A stretch of DNA of 54,380 bases from Lachnospiraceae bacterium (GCA_017532145.1 JAFXJR010000007.1:1-54380); one strand, 5' to 3'. Positions 43,067 through 52,859 are shown, numbered from the stretch's first letter. A program made the numbers and translations. Notes: generated from the letters alone by a model not told the origin.

Positions 43067-43093
43067 GTGAAGAGGAAGGAAAACAGGAAGAAA

Positions 43094-45637
43094 ATGAAAC
43101 AGTATAAAGTAACAGGAATGAGCTGTGCAGCCTGCAGTGCCAGGGTAGAAAAAGCGGTAGGAAGGCTGCCTGGGGTAACGGTCTGTACAGTGAATTTGCT
43201 GACAGGCTCTATGGGAGTGGAGGGAACAATCCGACCTGAAGAGGTAGTTAAAGCAGTGGAAGATGCCGGCTATGAAGCCAGTCTGCAGGAAGCTGCTGGG
43301 ACTGTTTCTGAGAGAACAAAAAGTTTGGAAAAGAGCAGGGAAGAAGCAGACCATGTCATGAAGTGGCGGTTGGGTATTTCCATAGGATGTCTGATTCCCT
43401 TGATGTATGTGTCTATGTACCATATGTTTTATGAATGGTTGGGTTTGCCTATACCAGAGTTTATTCATCAGATATTTCATGGAGCAGAAAATGCGATAAC
43501 ATATGCGTTTACACAGTTTTTATTGCTGCTGCCTATTTTATATATGAATAGAATGTATTTTAAAATAGGGTTTAAAGCTCTTTTTCGTGGAAGTCCCAAT
43601 ATGGATACCTTAATTGCTATTGGGTCTTCAGCAGCAGTATTCTATGGTATATTCGCCATTTTCAGAATAGGATATGGATTGGGGCATGGAAATATTTCTC
43701 TGGCAGAGAGCTATACCATGGATATTTATTTTGAATCTGCCGGTACGATTCTGACTTTAATTACTGTAGGTAAATACCTGGAAACACGGTCAAAGGGAAA
43801 AACCAGTGAAGCAATTACAAGACTGATGGATTTATCGCCTAAAACTGCTCTGATACTGAGAGAGGATGGAACAGAGGAACAGATTCCCACAGAGGAAGTA
43901 CGGGCAGGAGATATTTTTCTGGTAAAGCCGGGCAGTCTGATTCCTGTGGATGGAGTAGTGCTGGAGGGTAGCTCCAGTGTGGATGAATCAGCCATTACCG
44001 GAGAAAGTATTCCCGTGGGAAAAAAGGCAGGTGACAAGGTAGTTTCGGCTACGGTAAATAAGGCAGGAGTTCTGCGTTGTCGTGCAGAAAAGGTAGGAGA
44101 GGATACTACTCTTTCCCAGATTATCCGACTGGTGGAGGAAGCCAGTGCTTCCAAGGCTCCTATTGCTCGTTTAGCAGATAAAATTTCTGGGATTTTTGTT
44201 CCTGTGGTGATGGGAATTGCCCTGCTGGCTGCTTTGGTCTGGTTTATCAGTGGTAGTGGCTTTGAATTTTCCATGTCGGTAGGAATTGCCGTATTGGTTA
44301 TCTCTTGTCCCTGTGCCTTGGGGTTGGCAACACCGGTAGCAATTATGGTGGGAACCGGTGTGGGAGCAAAGTATGGAATTTTAGTTAAATCAGGAGAAGC
44401 CTTACAGGAAACCGGAAGTATAGATACTATTGTATTGGATAAAACGGGTACGGTGACGGAAGGAAGACCCCATGTTACAGACATTATAAGTTGCAAAAAA
44501 AATTGGACAGACAATCAGATACTTACTCTGGCAGCCGCCTTAGAAAAGCCCAGTGAGCATCCCTTAGCCGAAGCGATTTGGACGGCAGCAGCAGAAAAGC
44601 GGTTATTGTCTCTACCGCCAGTACAGGAGTTTCAAGCTATGTTTGGTAAAGGGGTGGAAGGAAAAATAGAGGGAGAGACATATTTTGCCGGCAATCAGAG
44701 GTTTTTGGAAGAACAAGGAATCCTCATAACAAAAGAACAGGAGCAGCAGGTAAAGACGTTGGCTGAGGCTGGTCGGACTCCCTTGTTGTTTGGCAGCAGG
44801 AACGGGCTGGTGGCAATAATCGGGGTGGCAGATAAGATAAGAGATACTTCCTTAGAGGCCATAGAGAGTTTGAAAAAAATGCATATTCACACCATTCTGC
44901 TGACCGGTGACAACAGGAAGACAGCAGAAGCTGTGAGGCAGAGGCTGGGAATACCGGAGGTAATTGCTCAGGTACTTCCGGGAGAGAAAGAGGCAAAGAT
45001 TCAGGAACTGAAGGCTCAGGGAAAAAAGGTAGCCATGATAGGAGACGGTATCAATGATGCACCGGCTTTGGCGGCAGCAAATGTGGGAATTGCCATAGGA
45101 GCAGGAACCGATGTAGCCATGGAAAGTGCAGATATTATTCTAATGAAGAATGATTTACGGGACGTAGTGACAGCCATTCGTCTAAGTAGGGCGGTGATTA
45201 GAAATATTAAACAGAATCTGTTTTGGGCATTCTTTTATAACAGTATTGGTATACCAGTGGCTGCAGGAATCTTATATCCGTTACTGGGATTGCGATTAAA
45301 TCCTATGCTGGGTGCAGCTGCTATGAGTCTTAGCAGTGTATGTGTGGTAGGTAATGCCCTTCGTCTGCGTAACTTTAGAGAACAGAAAAAATTACAGGAA
45401 AATAGAGAAGAAGAGAGGATTCAGACGATGACCAAGACGATGATAATTGAAGGAATGGCCTGTAGCCATTGCAGCGGCAGAGTACAGAAGGAGTTGGAGG
45501 CTTTAGAAGGGGTACAAGAGGTTTCTGTAAGCTTAGAGGAAAAAAAGGCAGAGATAACCATGGAGACTGAGATATCTGAAGAACGGCTGAGAGAGACCAT
45601 AACCAAGGCCGGCTATGAAGTAGTGGAGATTCGATAG
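43094..45637 (+). CDS. copA: Copper-exporting P-type ATPase with N- and C-terminal HMA domains
   Basis: This 847-residue pump exports Cu(I). An N-terminal HMA domain has Cys11 and Cys14 ([10 protein letters not shown]). Eight membrane helices follow with CPC at 405-407, DKTGT with Asp449, [24 protein letters not shown] and [20 protein letters not shown]. Helices 7-8 carry YNSIGIP and MGAAMSLSS-like [19 protein letters not shown], the copper signature. A second HMA (GMACSHC, Cys790 and Cys793) lies at the C-terminus at 779-847, which is uncommon and looks like a fused CopZ. ATG 43094 gives the standard N-terminus; GTG 43049 would add 15 basic residues over the inverted repeat. Confidence 0.94.
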   Translation: MKQYKVTGMSCAACSARVEKAVGRLPGVTVCTVNLLTGSMGVEGTIRPEEVVKAVEDAGYEASLQEAAGTVSERTKSLEKSREEADHVMKWRLGISIGCLIPLMYVSMYHMFYEWLGLPIPEFIHQIFHGAENAITYAFTQFLLLLPILYMNRMYFKIGFKALFRGSPNMDTLIAIGSSAAVFYGIFAIFRIGYGLGHGNISLAESYTMDIYFESAGTILTLITVGKYLETRSKGKTSEAITRLMDLSPKTALILREDGTEEQIPTEEVRAGDIFLVKPGSLIPVDGVVLEGSSSVDESAITGESIPVGKKAGDKVVSATVNKAGVLRCRAEKVGEDTTLSQIIRLVEEASASKAPIARLADKISGIFVPVVMGIALLAALVWFISGSGFEFSMSVGIAVLVISCPCALGLATPVAIMVGTGVGAKYGILVKSGEALQETGSIDTIVLDKTGTVTEGRPHVTDIISCKKNWTDNQILTLAAALEKPSEHPLAEAIWTAAAEKRLLSLPPVQEFQAMFGKGVEGKIEGETYFAGNQRFLEEQGILITKEQEQQVKTLAEAGRTPLLFGSRNGLVAIIGVADKIRDTSLEAIESLKKMHIHTILLTGDNRKTAEAVRQRLGIPEVIAQVLPGEKEAKIQELKAQGKKVAMIGDGINDAPALAAANVGIAIGAGTDVAMESADIILMKNDLRDVVTAIRLSRAVIRNIKQNLFWAFFYNSIGIPVAAGILYPLLGLRLNPMLGAAAMSLSSVCVVGNALRLRNFREQKKLQENREEERIQTMTKTMIIEGMACSHCSGRVQKELEALEGVQEVSVSLEEKKAEITMETEISEERLRETITKAGYEVVEIR
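45413..45637 (+). other. Possible internal start for a free CopZ (69 residues)
   Basis: Inside copA, GAGAGGA (45413-45419) lies 8 bases before an in-frame ATG at 45428 that begins the C-terminal HMA domain ([15 protein letters not shown]). Internal initiation would yield a 69-residue CopZ-sized chaperone. The sequence shows the signals; their use is a guess. Confidence 0.4.
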
Positions 45638-45643
45638 AAGGAA

Positions 45644-45731
45644 GTAACTATTCAGCAGGTCTGCATGGCTACTGTGCTGACCGTAGGAAAATGTAGTGGC
45701 AACAACGTAACGGTGACATACTGAACAGTAA
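45644..45731 (+). repeat. Family A intergenic repeat, copy 6
   Basis: This 88-bp copy has GTAACTATTCAGCAGGTCTG at the left, GCTGACCGTAGGAAAATGTAG inside and ACTGAACAGTAA at the right. It fills the gap between copA and the convergent kdpE-like gene. A hairpin GGGACAGGC/GCCTGTTCC (45737-45759) follows, overlapping the kdpE 3' end. Confidence 0.88.
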
Positions 45732-45747
45732 TGAATGGGACAGGCAA

Positions 45748-46464
45748 TCAGCCTGTTCCATTGTCTTCCAGCATACGGTAGCCGATACCTATCTCGGTAA
45801 AGATATAGTGGGGGTCCGCAGGATTTTTTTCCAACTTTCTGCGGATATTGGCCATATTGACTCGCAGGATGCGATTGTTATTGTCGGCATAGGGTCCCCA
45901 CACCTTGGAAATCATGGAATCATAGGTAATCACTCTGCCGGAATTTTGAGCCAGAAGGGCAACAATTTTAAACTCCACCTGGGTAAGATGGATTTCATTA
46001 CCGGCCAGAGTGACCAGGTGCTTTTCAAAGTCGATAACCAGTCCATCAGCCTGGTAGGGTCTTTGACTTAACAGGCTATCGGTACGCAGGCGGTTGCTGT
46101 GTCTTAAGGCGGTGCGTATTCGAGCCAGAAGCTCAGAGGGGCCAAAGGGCTTGGTAATATAGTCGTCTGCACCGGTATCTAAAGCTAATACCTTTTCTTT
46201 TTCCTGAGTTCGGGCAGAGATAACAATAATCGGTATACTGGCCCAGGTACGGATTTCCTGAATAATTTCGATACCATCCCTATCCGGAAGTCCTAAATCT
46301 AACAGAATTAAATCCGGACAGGAGGAGGTAGACAGAGACAAACCGGTAGCTGCATTGGCTGCAGTAGAGACCTTGTAGCCCTGGGCTGACAGAGTGGTAG
46401 CCATAAAGCTGCAGATATTTTTTTCATCTTCAATAACCATAATATGTATTTTGCTGTTCATCAA
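45748..46464 (-). CDS. kdpE: KdpE-like response regulator
   Basis: This 238-residue OmpR-type regulator has an intact receiver: Glu12/Asp13, phosphorylated Asp56 (LILLDLGLPD) and the KPF lysine (DDYITKPFGPSELLARIRTAL). The winged helix follows (EIHLTQVEFKIVALLAQNSGRVITYDSMISKVWGPY, ILRVNMANIRRKLE), matching the KdpE pattern. It lies 41 bp after the kinase gene. In bacteria with Kdp this pair turns on kdpFABC when potassium is scarce; no kdp transporter gene is visible here. Confidence 0.88.
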   Translation of the reverse strand: MMNSKIHIMVIEDEKNICSFMATTLSAQGYKVSTAANAATGLSLSTSSCPDLILLDLGLPDRDGIEIIQEIRTWASIPIIVISARTQEKEKVLALDTGADDYITKPFGPSELLARIRTALRHSNRLRTDSLLSQRPYQADGLVIDFEKHLVTLAGNEIHLTQVEFKIVALLAQNSGRVITYDSMISKVWGPYADNNNRILRVNMANIRRKLEKNPADPHYIFTEIGIGYRMLEDNGTG

Positions 46465-46505
46465 AAAAATCCTTTCGGTTGTTGTTTTTAAAGTTGGTTA
46501 TTTCT

Positions 46506-47639
46506 TCATTCTTCATCAGAACGGGGCAGAGAAAAATAAAAATCACTGCCTTTGTCACAGTTGGTCACATCAATTCTGCCCTTGTGGGCAGTAATAATCG
46601 TTTTACAGATGGATAGCCCAATTCCCATTCCCCGGGAACTGTCAGAGGAACTGTTACCGGTATAAGCAGTACCGTCAAAAAGGCTTTCCATCCTGTCAGG
46701 AGGGATACCAATACCATAGTCCCTGATATGGAAGGTAATCATATCTTCATTTTCCTCCACATAGCAGAAAATAGGTTCTGTACTTTGGGAATGGTGAGCT
46801 GCATTTTCCAACAGATTAATTAAAACCTGTTCAATCAGGATGGGATCCATAGGAATCATAATCAGTTCTTCCGGTACCTGTACCCGGATTCGGACATCGG
46901 GAATCCGCTTTTTAAACCGGATAACAGCCTCTGAAACCACCTCTTCGATGGATTCATTGGATTTGGCAACATTAGCAACTCCTTCTTGAATACGAGTGAC
47001 AGAAAGGAGATTTTCTACCATATTTAACAGCCAGTTGCTGTCCTCATAAACCTGTTTTACCAATTCTTTTTTCTGCTGTTGATTCAAAAAATCTTCATTT
47101 CCCAGGTAGGAGGTGGCAGCTCCGATAATGCTGGTCAGGGGAGTACGCAGATCATGGGAGATGGCTCGCAGAAGATTGGCACGCATCATTTCTTTTTCTG
47201 CTTCTACCAGAAGTCTTTCGTTGTCTGCCAGTATTTGCATCTGCTGCTTCATATGGGTAGCAGCAGCACTGGTAATCAGAGAGATAGCCAGCATACCAAT
47301 GAAGGTGACAGGATAACCTGCTAAAGTGAAGTTGAAGGCAAAGAAGGGATAGGTGAAGAAAAAATTGACACCGATTACTCCTGCAAGAGAGGCAAAGATT
47401 CCCCAGAAATAGCCATCTGTCAGGTGGGCAATCAAAACCAGAGCCAGAATATATAAAAGTGCCACATTGGCTGAATTTTGGGAAATACCAAAGTAGATAA
47501 AGGACAGGGCTGTGGCCAGAATTAAGAGGAAGAGGGTAATAAGGGCATTTTGCAATACTCCGGTATTCTGTAATGTTTTTTTGGCAGACTGGGGATGATG
47601 GATATTTTGAGAGGAAAATAGGGAATGCAGGTGAAGCAT
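46506..47639 (-). CDS. Short KdpD-like sensor histidine kinase
   Basis: This 377-residue kinase matches only the C-terminal half of KdpD. A DUF4118-type block of four helices (ALITLFLLILATALSFIYFG, NVALLYILALVLIAH, GIFASLAGVIGVNFFF, FIGMLAISLITSAAATHM) is followed by the HisKA domain with His162 (LLRAISHDLRTPLTS) and an ATPase domain (NLLENAAHH, DYGIGIPPD, GMGIGLSICKTI). The N-terminal KdpD and universal-stress-like domains of full KdpD (about 400 residues) are missing, and the start is normal with GGAGGTG before it, so this is a natural short form rather than a fragment. It pairs with the regulator downstream. Confidence 0.88.
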   Translation of the reverse strand: MLHLHSLFSSQNIHHPQSAKKTLQNTGVLQNALITLFLLILATALSFIYFGISQNSANVALLYILALVLIAHLTDGYFWGIFASLAGVIGVNFFFTYPFFAFNFTLAGYPVTFIGMLAISLITSAAATHMKQQMQILADNERLLVEAEKEMMRANLLRAISHDLRTPLTSIIGAATSYLGNEDFLNQQQKKELVKQVYEDSNWLLNMVENLLSVTRIQEGVANVAKSNESIEEVVSEAVIRFKKRIPDVRIRVQVPEELIMIPMDPILIEQVLINLLENAAHHSQSTEPIFCYVEENEDMITFHIRDYGIGIPPDRMESLFDGTAYTGNSSSDSSRGMGIGLSICKTIITAHKGRIDVTNCDKGSDFYFSLPRSDEE

Positions 47640-47688
47640 GGAAGCACCTCCGTTGACCGTTTATTAAGTTCTATCATTGTGATGCTTC

Positions 47689-47694
47689 ATTATA
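47689..47694 (-). promoter_or_regulatory. Probable -10 box of the kinase-regulator operon
   Basis: TATAAT on the - strand lies about 50 bp before the kinase start; the -35 region is poor. The 337-bp divergent gap 47640-47976 holds this box, the + strand promoter at 47775 and otherwise AT-rich sequence. Confidence 0.4.
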
Positions 47695-47774
47695 CAATTT
47701 TTTTATGGAAATGACTATAAAAAATACTCATTATCTTTGTCTTGTGGAATTCGCATAAAAATTTTGGAATTCTC

Positions 47775-47803
47775 TTGTATAATCCTAGAATAAATGCTAT
47801 TAT
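47775..47803 (+). promoter_or_regulatory. Sigma-A-type promoter for the GH20 gene
   Basis: TTGTAT (47775-47780) and TATTAT (47798-47803) are 17 bp apart; an overlapping TATAAT at 47801-47806 has 20-bp spacing. The leader would be about 165 nt. Confidence 0.45.
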
Positions 47804-47976
47804 AATTACAGATAATGGAAGCGGATTGTTACTGATTTATGATTAATCAGGCAAAACCAGGTTTTATGAGTATGGGAAAATAAGGTAATTTTGCTGTTAC
47901 TTATAGGATGTGGTTTTTTTATTATTGAGAACAAACCGTGACCACCCTATACCAATTCATGAAGGAGGAGGACAAA

Positions 47977-50900
47977 ATGGTAAGGAGAAAGTCCAGATGG
48001 ATGAGGCTAATGGCCACATTACTGGTGTGTGGAATGGTGATTCCGGTACCTGCACTGCCGGGAGGAGCAGCGGCAGCTGAGGTAGCAGCTGTAGAAGAGG
48101 TACTGGTGAAGAATACTACGACAACTACAGAGACTACAGATGTGAATCTGAGTCGTACAGCGACAGCCAGTGCAGATAGTGTAGAGGATAATGCTGCAAG
48201 TTTTGTTGCTGGAAAGGCTAATGATGGAGACAGTACAACCCGTTGGGCAAGTTCTACTTCCGGTACTTCCCACTGGCTACAGCTAGCCTGGGATACAGCA
48301 AAGACGATTAAGACAGTCAATATTCACTGGGAAAGAACCAATGCTACCAGCTATAAATTGCAGAAATCTGAAGATGGCACAACTTGGGAGGATGTGCAGA
48401 CCTTTGATACTGCTCCCACAACTCATAGACAAAAGATTATCTTGACAGATGAAATTAATACCAAGTATCTGCGTCTGCAGATTGATGCATTTAATAGTAA
48501 AGGAGTAAAAGAGGATGGCTCTGAGGTAACCTGGAATACAGTCAGCGTATTTGAGATGGAAACCTATGCTACAATTCCGGTACAGAGTCCTCAGGAACTT
48601 GCAAATAGTTTGGAACTTCCGGAAAGGATTGAAACGGATACTCAAACATTTACATTACCTGAAGTACCAGAAGGATTTACTATTAACTTTATTGGTGCGG
48701 ATTACGAGCAGATTATAGCCAGAGACCGTTCGGTATATCATCCTTTGGTAGACAAGACGGTTAAGATGAACTTTGAAATTGTCAGAACATCAGATAATCT
48801 TAAAGTAACCTCTAAGGAGTATAGTATAGTAGTGGCTGGTACACATACTCCGGCTGAGACAGACAATGCAAAGCCGGCAGTGATTCCTGAGCTGGCAGAG
48901 TGGAAGGGCGGCAGCGGAAATTTTGAAATTACAGACAGCAGCCGTATTGTGGTAGCAACTAAGGATGAAACAGTACTTAAGCCTGTAGCAGAAGAATTTA
49001 AGGCAGACTATGAGGATATCACAGGAAGAACCATAGAAATTGTCTATGCGGATACGGCAAATGCAGGTGACTTCTTCCTTGCCCTTCAAAGTGCTGAAAC
49101 AAAGGATATGAAGCTGGATAAGGAAGGCTACTATATGACTATTGGGGATAAGGTAGAAGTAAAGGCAGAGGAAAATGCCGGAATCTATTGGTCTACCAGA
49201 ACGATTCTGCAGATTTTAAAGCAGAATGGCACTACTATTCCTCAGGGTACTACCAGAGACTATCCCAGGTATGCAGTAAGAGGTTTTATGCTGGATATCG
49301 GCAGACGGCCCTTCTCTAAAAAGATCGTGGATGAAGTTGCCAAAAATATGGCTTGGTATAAGATGAATGATTTCCAGCTGCATTTGAATGATAACTTTAT
49401 CTTTTTGGAAGACTACCCTGATGGAAATTTGGCAGGTAAAATGAGTGCTTATGAAGGCTTCCGTCTGGAATCCTCTATTAAAGAAGGCGGTGCAGATGGT
49501 TTATATAAGGCAGATTTGACCAGTCATGATTTCTATTATACCAAAGATGAAATGCGTACCATGATTCAGGATTATAGAAAGTTGGGAATCAATGTGGTAC
49601 CGGAGATTGATACACCTGCTCATTCCTTATCTCTGACTAAGACCAGACCTGATTTACGGATGGGAGATACTTATAGGGATCCTGACCATCTGAATTTAAG
49701 AAAAACTGGTGATAATGCTAAATACGATGAATCTTTGGAATATGTAAAGACCATCTGGGATGAGTATCTGACAGGAGAAAATCGTGTCTTTGATGAAGAA
49801 ACCATTATCAACATTGGTACAGACGAGTATAGTGCTACATATACTGAGGAGTTCCGTCAGTTTACCGATGATATGCTGAAGTATGCCCAGTCCAAGGTGG
49901 AAAGAGTACGCCTTTGGGGAAGTTTGACCATGAGGGCAGGAAACGGCAGTACATCTGTCAGGTCGGAAAGTGATGATACTGGTGTAAATGGTGCAGGTAC
50001 CAAGGTAGAAATGATGATGTGGAACAGAAGCTGGGCAAATACCAAGTCCATGTACGACCAGGGCTATGCTATGGTGGATATCAATGATGGTAACCTTTAC
50101 ATTGTTCCTGCTGCAGGTTATTACTATGATTATCTGGGTAAATCAGCGATGTATAACTATGACCCCGGAAAGAATATGGGACTTCCTACAGGTTCTGAGC
50201 AGGTACTGGGCGGCTCCTATGCCATCTGGAACGATATGGTGGATAAGAGGGCTAATGGTCTTTCCGAGATGGAAATCTATGACAGATTCTATGATGCAGC
50301 CGGTATGATTGCCTGCGGACTCTGGGGAGGCAACAGCAGCCAGTTTGATACTGCTGTGGAGCTGAGAGACACTTTGGGAGCAGCACCTCGTACCAATGCT
50401 TATGATAAGGTGGAAAGTGCAGGAGATACTGTAGTTTCCTATGAATTTGAAGGTAACTATGAGGATTCCTCTGAAAATGGTTATGATGCAAAGGATGGCT
50501 CTAATACTACGGTAGAAGATGGTCAGTTAAATTTAAATGGTGATGCAAGCTGGGCAGAGACACCCATTCAGAAGGTTGGAAGCTGGGGAGATGGAAAGAG
50601 TCTGAGCTTTGATATTGAGCTGACAGAAGCACCTCAGCCGGGAGATATTCTCTTTGAGGCAGATGCAGAATATGAAACTCACAATATCCGTATTATGGAT
50701 GATGGATGTCTGGGCTTTAGCAGAGAAGGTTATGATTATACCTTTGGTTATAAGATTCCTTTAAATGAAAAGGTAACGCTGACCATTGAGGCATCTCAGG
50801 GAAGTACTGCTCTGTATTCCTCCAAGACAGGAAAACGTGCTTATGCAGCAGTAGGAAGCTTTACTTATGAGGGTGATGTAAAGGCTACCGGTCTTACCCG

Positions 50901-52716
50901 GTCTGCTATGTCTTTGCCTTTGGAAAGAATCGGTTCCAAGACCAATGCCATTTCCGCAAAGCTGGACAATATTGTGGTAGGAGCAATAGAAGAATGGGAC
51001 AAGGATGCGAATGCGATTCCTTCTGCGCAATTGACAGTAACTTCTGATAATCAGCAAAATGGAGAAGGAATTGAGAAAGCCTTTGATAATAATCTGCAAA
51101 CCATATGGCATTCTCAGTATACTCCTAAGAAGAATTTACCTGCAGAAATTATCATTAATATGGCACAGGATTATATGGTAGAGGGTATCTATTATCATAC
51201 CAGACCCGAAGGTACCAATGGTAATATTACCAAGTTCTCCCTTTATTATGAGAATGAAAATGGTGAATGGACTGCTTTGGCAGAGGATGCTGTATGGTCT
51301 GGTGATAGTGGGGAAAAGACCCTGTTCTTTGACCCTGTAACGGCTTCCAAAATTAAGATAGTGGTAAAAGAAGGCGCAGGCGGCTTCGGAAGTGCGGCAG
51401 AGATTAAGCTATTGGAAGCAAAGAGGTTTGACTTTGCAGCAACTGCAGAAGGAAATGGTACTGCTACAGTATCCAAAGAAACAGCCTCACAAGGAGAAAA
51501 AATAACTTTCCAGGCAGAGGCTGCCGAGGGATTTGAATTTAGTGGCTGGTATAATGCTGAGGGAAGTCTTGTAAGTAAGGATGCAAGCTATACCATAACA
51601 GCCGGAGAAAGCATGACATTGACAGCTAAGTTCCAGGAGAAGAGTGTTTCAGTAACCTTCAAGGTAACGATTGATGGCAAGGAAAGCATTGTCAATCAGG
51701 GTGAAACGGTTGCCAAGCCTGCAGACCCTACAAAGGAAGGCCATAAGTTCCTGGGTTGGGAGGTAGAGAGTACAGGAAAAATCTTTGATTTTACTACACC
51801 GATTACCTCTGATTTAGTACTGACTGCTAAGTTTGAGAAGCTGCCCGAGCAAACTGATCAGACAAAGGAAACGGTAGCGGCTCCTAAGTTCAGTATAGCT
51901 GGCGGAACCTATAACAAGGCCCAGAGTGTAGCGATTACTTCTGCTACGGCTGGTGCAACCATCTATTATACCACAGATGGAAAGACTCCTACTACAGCCA
52001 GCACCAAGTATACAAAGGCACTGACAGTAAGTAAGGATACCACCATCAAAGCAATTGCGGTAAAGACAGGAATGAACGACAGTACCGTAACTACCGCATC
52101 TTATGTAATTAAGGTACAAACGGATAAACCGCAAAGTAAGCCCTTCCCTTTCGAGGATGTGGAGCAGATTGCTGGTAACTGGAAATATGAGAATGTAAAG
52201 TATGTATATGAAAACAACATTATGAATGGTATTTCTGGTACAAACCTGTTTAATCCGGATGGAAATCTGACCAGAGCCATGTTTGCTACAGTGCTTTACC
52301 GTATGGCAGGAAGTCCGGAGATTAGCTTTAGTCCCAAGTTTAAGGATGTTAAGGATGGACAGTACTATAGCAAAGCAATTATTTGGGCAAATGCCAAGGG
52401 TATTGTAGCTGGTTATACCGATGGAAACTATGGAGTAAACGATGATATTACCCGTGAGCAGATTGCCAAGATGCTGAATCTGTATGCAAAGGTACAGAAT
52501 TATGACATTAGTGCAAAGAAGGATTTGAGCAGCTTTACTGATGTGAAGAAGGTAAGTAACTGGGCAACTGAGTTTATGCAGTGGGCTGTTGCTGTAGAAA
52601 TGATTAGTGGCAAGCCTAATGATGATAAAACCTTCCGTCTTGATCCAGGAGGAAAGGCAACCAGAGCTGAGTGTGCAAAGATGCTGACTATGTTTATGAA
52701 AAGATATACAGAGTAA
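47977..52716 (+). CDS. Secreted SLH-anchored GH20 beta-N-acetylhexosaminidase
   Basis: This 1,579-residue surface enzyme probably removes N-acetylhexosamine from glycans. A signal peptide (RRKSRWMRLMATLLVCGMVIPVPALPGGAAA) is followed by an F5/8C-type carbohydrate module (about 57-200), the GH20 N-terminal domain (about 300-425) and the catalytic barrel from 429 (YAVRGFMLDIGRRPF) with the Asp616-Glu617 pair in NIGTDEYS. Then come a LamG-like region, a second F5/8C module, InlB/Flg_new-type repeats (SGWYNAEGS, FLGWEVES), a chitobiase C-terminal-like domain (IYYTTDGKTPTTAST) and three SLH domains (from about 1389) for cell-wall binding. GGAGGAGG fixes ATG 47977. GH20 also includes lacto-N-biosidases, so mucin or milk-glycan use is possible. 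Confidence 0.9.
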   Translation: MVRRKSRWMRLMATLLVCGMVIPVPALPGGAAAAEVAAVEEVLVKNTTTTTETTDVNLSRTATASADSVEDNAASFVAGKANDGDSTTRWASSTSGTSHWLQLAWDTAKTIKTVNIHWERTNATSYKLQKSEDGTTWEDVQTFDTAPTTHRQKIILTDEINTKYLRLQIDAFNSKGVKEDGSEVTWNTVSVFEMETYATIPVQSPQELANSLELPERIETDTQTFTLPEVPEGFTINFIGADYEQIIARDRSVYHPLVDKTVKMNFEIVRTSDNLKVTSKEYSIVVAGTHTPAETDNAKPAVIPELAEWKGGSGNFEITDSSRIVVATKDETVLKPVAEEFKADYEDITGRTIEIVYADTANAGDFFLALQSAETKDMKLDKEGYYMTIGDKVEVKAEENAGIYWSTRTILQILKQNGTTIPQGTTRDYPRYAVRGFMLDIGRRPFSKKIVDEVAKNMAWYKMNDFQLHLNDNFIFLEDYPDGNLAGKMSAYEGFRLESSIKEGGADGLYKADLTSHDFYYTKDEMRTMIQDYRKLGINVVPEIDTPAHSLSLTKTRPDLRMGDTYRDPDHLNLRKTGDNAKYDESLEYVKTIWDEYLTGENRVFDEETIINIGTDEYSATYTEEFRQFTDDMLKYAQSKVERVRLWGSLTMRAGNGSTSVRSESDDTGVNGAGTKVEMMMWNRSWANTKSMYDQGYAMVDINDGNLYIVPAAGYYYDYLGKSAMYNYDPGKNMGLPTGSEQVLGGSYAIWNDMVDKRANGLSEMEIYDRFYDAAGMIACGLWGGNSSQFDTAVELRDTLGAAPRTNAYDKVESAGDTVVSYEFEGNYEDSSENGYDAKDGSNTTVEDGQLNLNGDASWAETPIQKVGSWGDGKSLSFDIELTEAPQPGDILFEADAEYETHNIRIMDDGCLGFSREGYDYTFGYKIPLNEKVTLTIEASQGSTALYSSKTGKRAYAAVGSFTYEGDVKATGLTRSAMSLPLERIGSKTNAISAKLDNIVVGAIEEWDKDANAIPSAQLTVTSDNQQNGEGIEKAFDNNLQTIWHSQYTPKKNLPAEIIINMAQDYMVEGIYYHTRPEGTNGNITKFSLYYENENGEWTALAEDAVWSGDSGEKTLFFDPVTASKIKIVVKEGAGGFGSAAEIKLLEAKRFDFAATAEGNGTATVSKETASQGEKITFQAEAAEGFEFSGWYNAEGSLVSKDASYTITAGESMTLTAKFQEKSVSVTFKVTIDGKESIVNQGETVAKPADPTKEGHKFLGWEVESTGKIFDFTTPITSDLVLTAKFEKLPEQTDQTKETVAAPKFSIAGGTYNKAQSVAITSATAGATIYYTTDGKTPTTASTKYTKALTVSKDTTIKAIAVKTGMNDSTVTTASYVIKVQTDKPQSKPFPFEDVEQIAGNWKYENVKYVYENNIMNGISGTNLFNPDGNLTRAMFATVLYRMAGSPEISFSPKFKDVKDGQYYSKAIIWANAKGIVAGYTDGNYGVNDDITREQIAKMLNLYAKVQNYDISAKKDLSSFTDVKKVSNWATEFMQWAVAVEMISGKPNDDKTFRLDPGGKATRAECAKMLTMFMKRYTE

Positions 52717-52780
52717 AGTATGGTAATTAGGTGAAGTGTAAGCTTTATCTGTTTTGGCTCTGATGAAGTAGAGAAAAAAG

Positions 52781-52825
52781 GACAGTGGGTTATAGATTTT
52801 ATCTATAATCAGCTGTCTTTTTTTT
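52781..52825 (+). terminator. Strong terminator after the GH20 gene
   Basis: GACAG-TGGGTTATAGAT pairs with ATCTATAAT-CAGCTGTC (small internal mismatch), followed by eight T's. Confidence 0.85.
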
Positions 52826-52829
52826 CTTA

Positions 52830-52859
52830 TTGGACAGAAGAAAAAAGTCGTGTTAAGAT
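52830..52859 (+). promoter_or_regulatory. Extended -10 promoter for metY
   Basis: TTGGAC (52830-52835) and TAAGAT (52854-52859) are 18 bp apart, with TGT making an extended -10. The leader is about 70 nt; no SAM riboswitch or T-box fold was seen. Confidence 0.45.

Noticed and set aside
43726-44514. 262-residue ORF antisense to copA
   Set aside because: It lies opposite conserved ATPase motifs, has low-information Ser/Pro/Thr composition and no ribosome site or recognisable domain.
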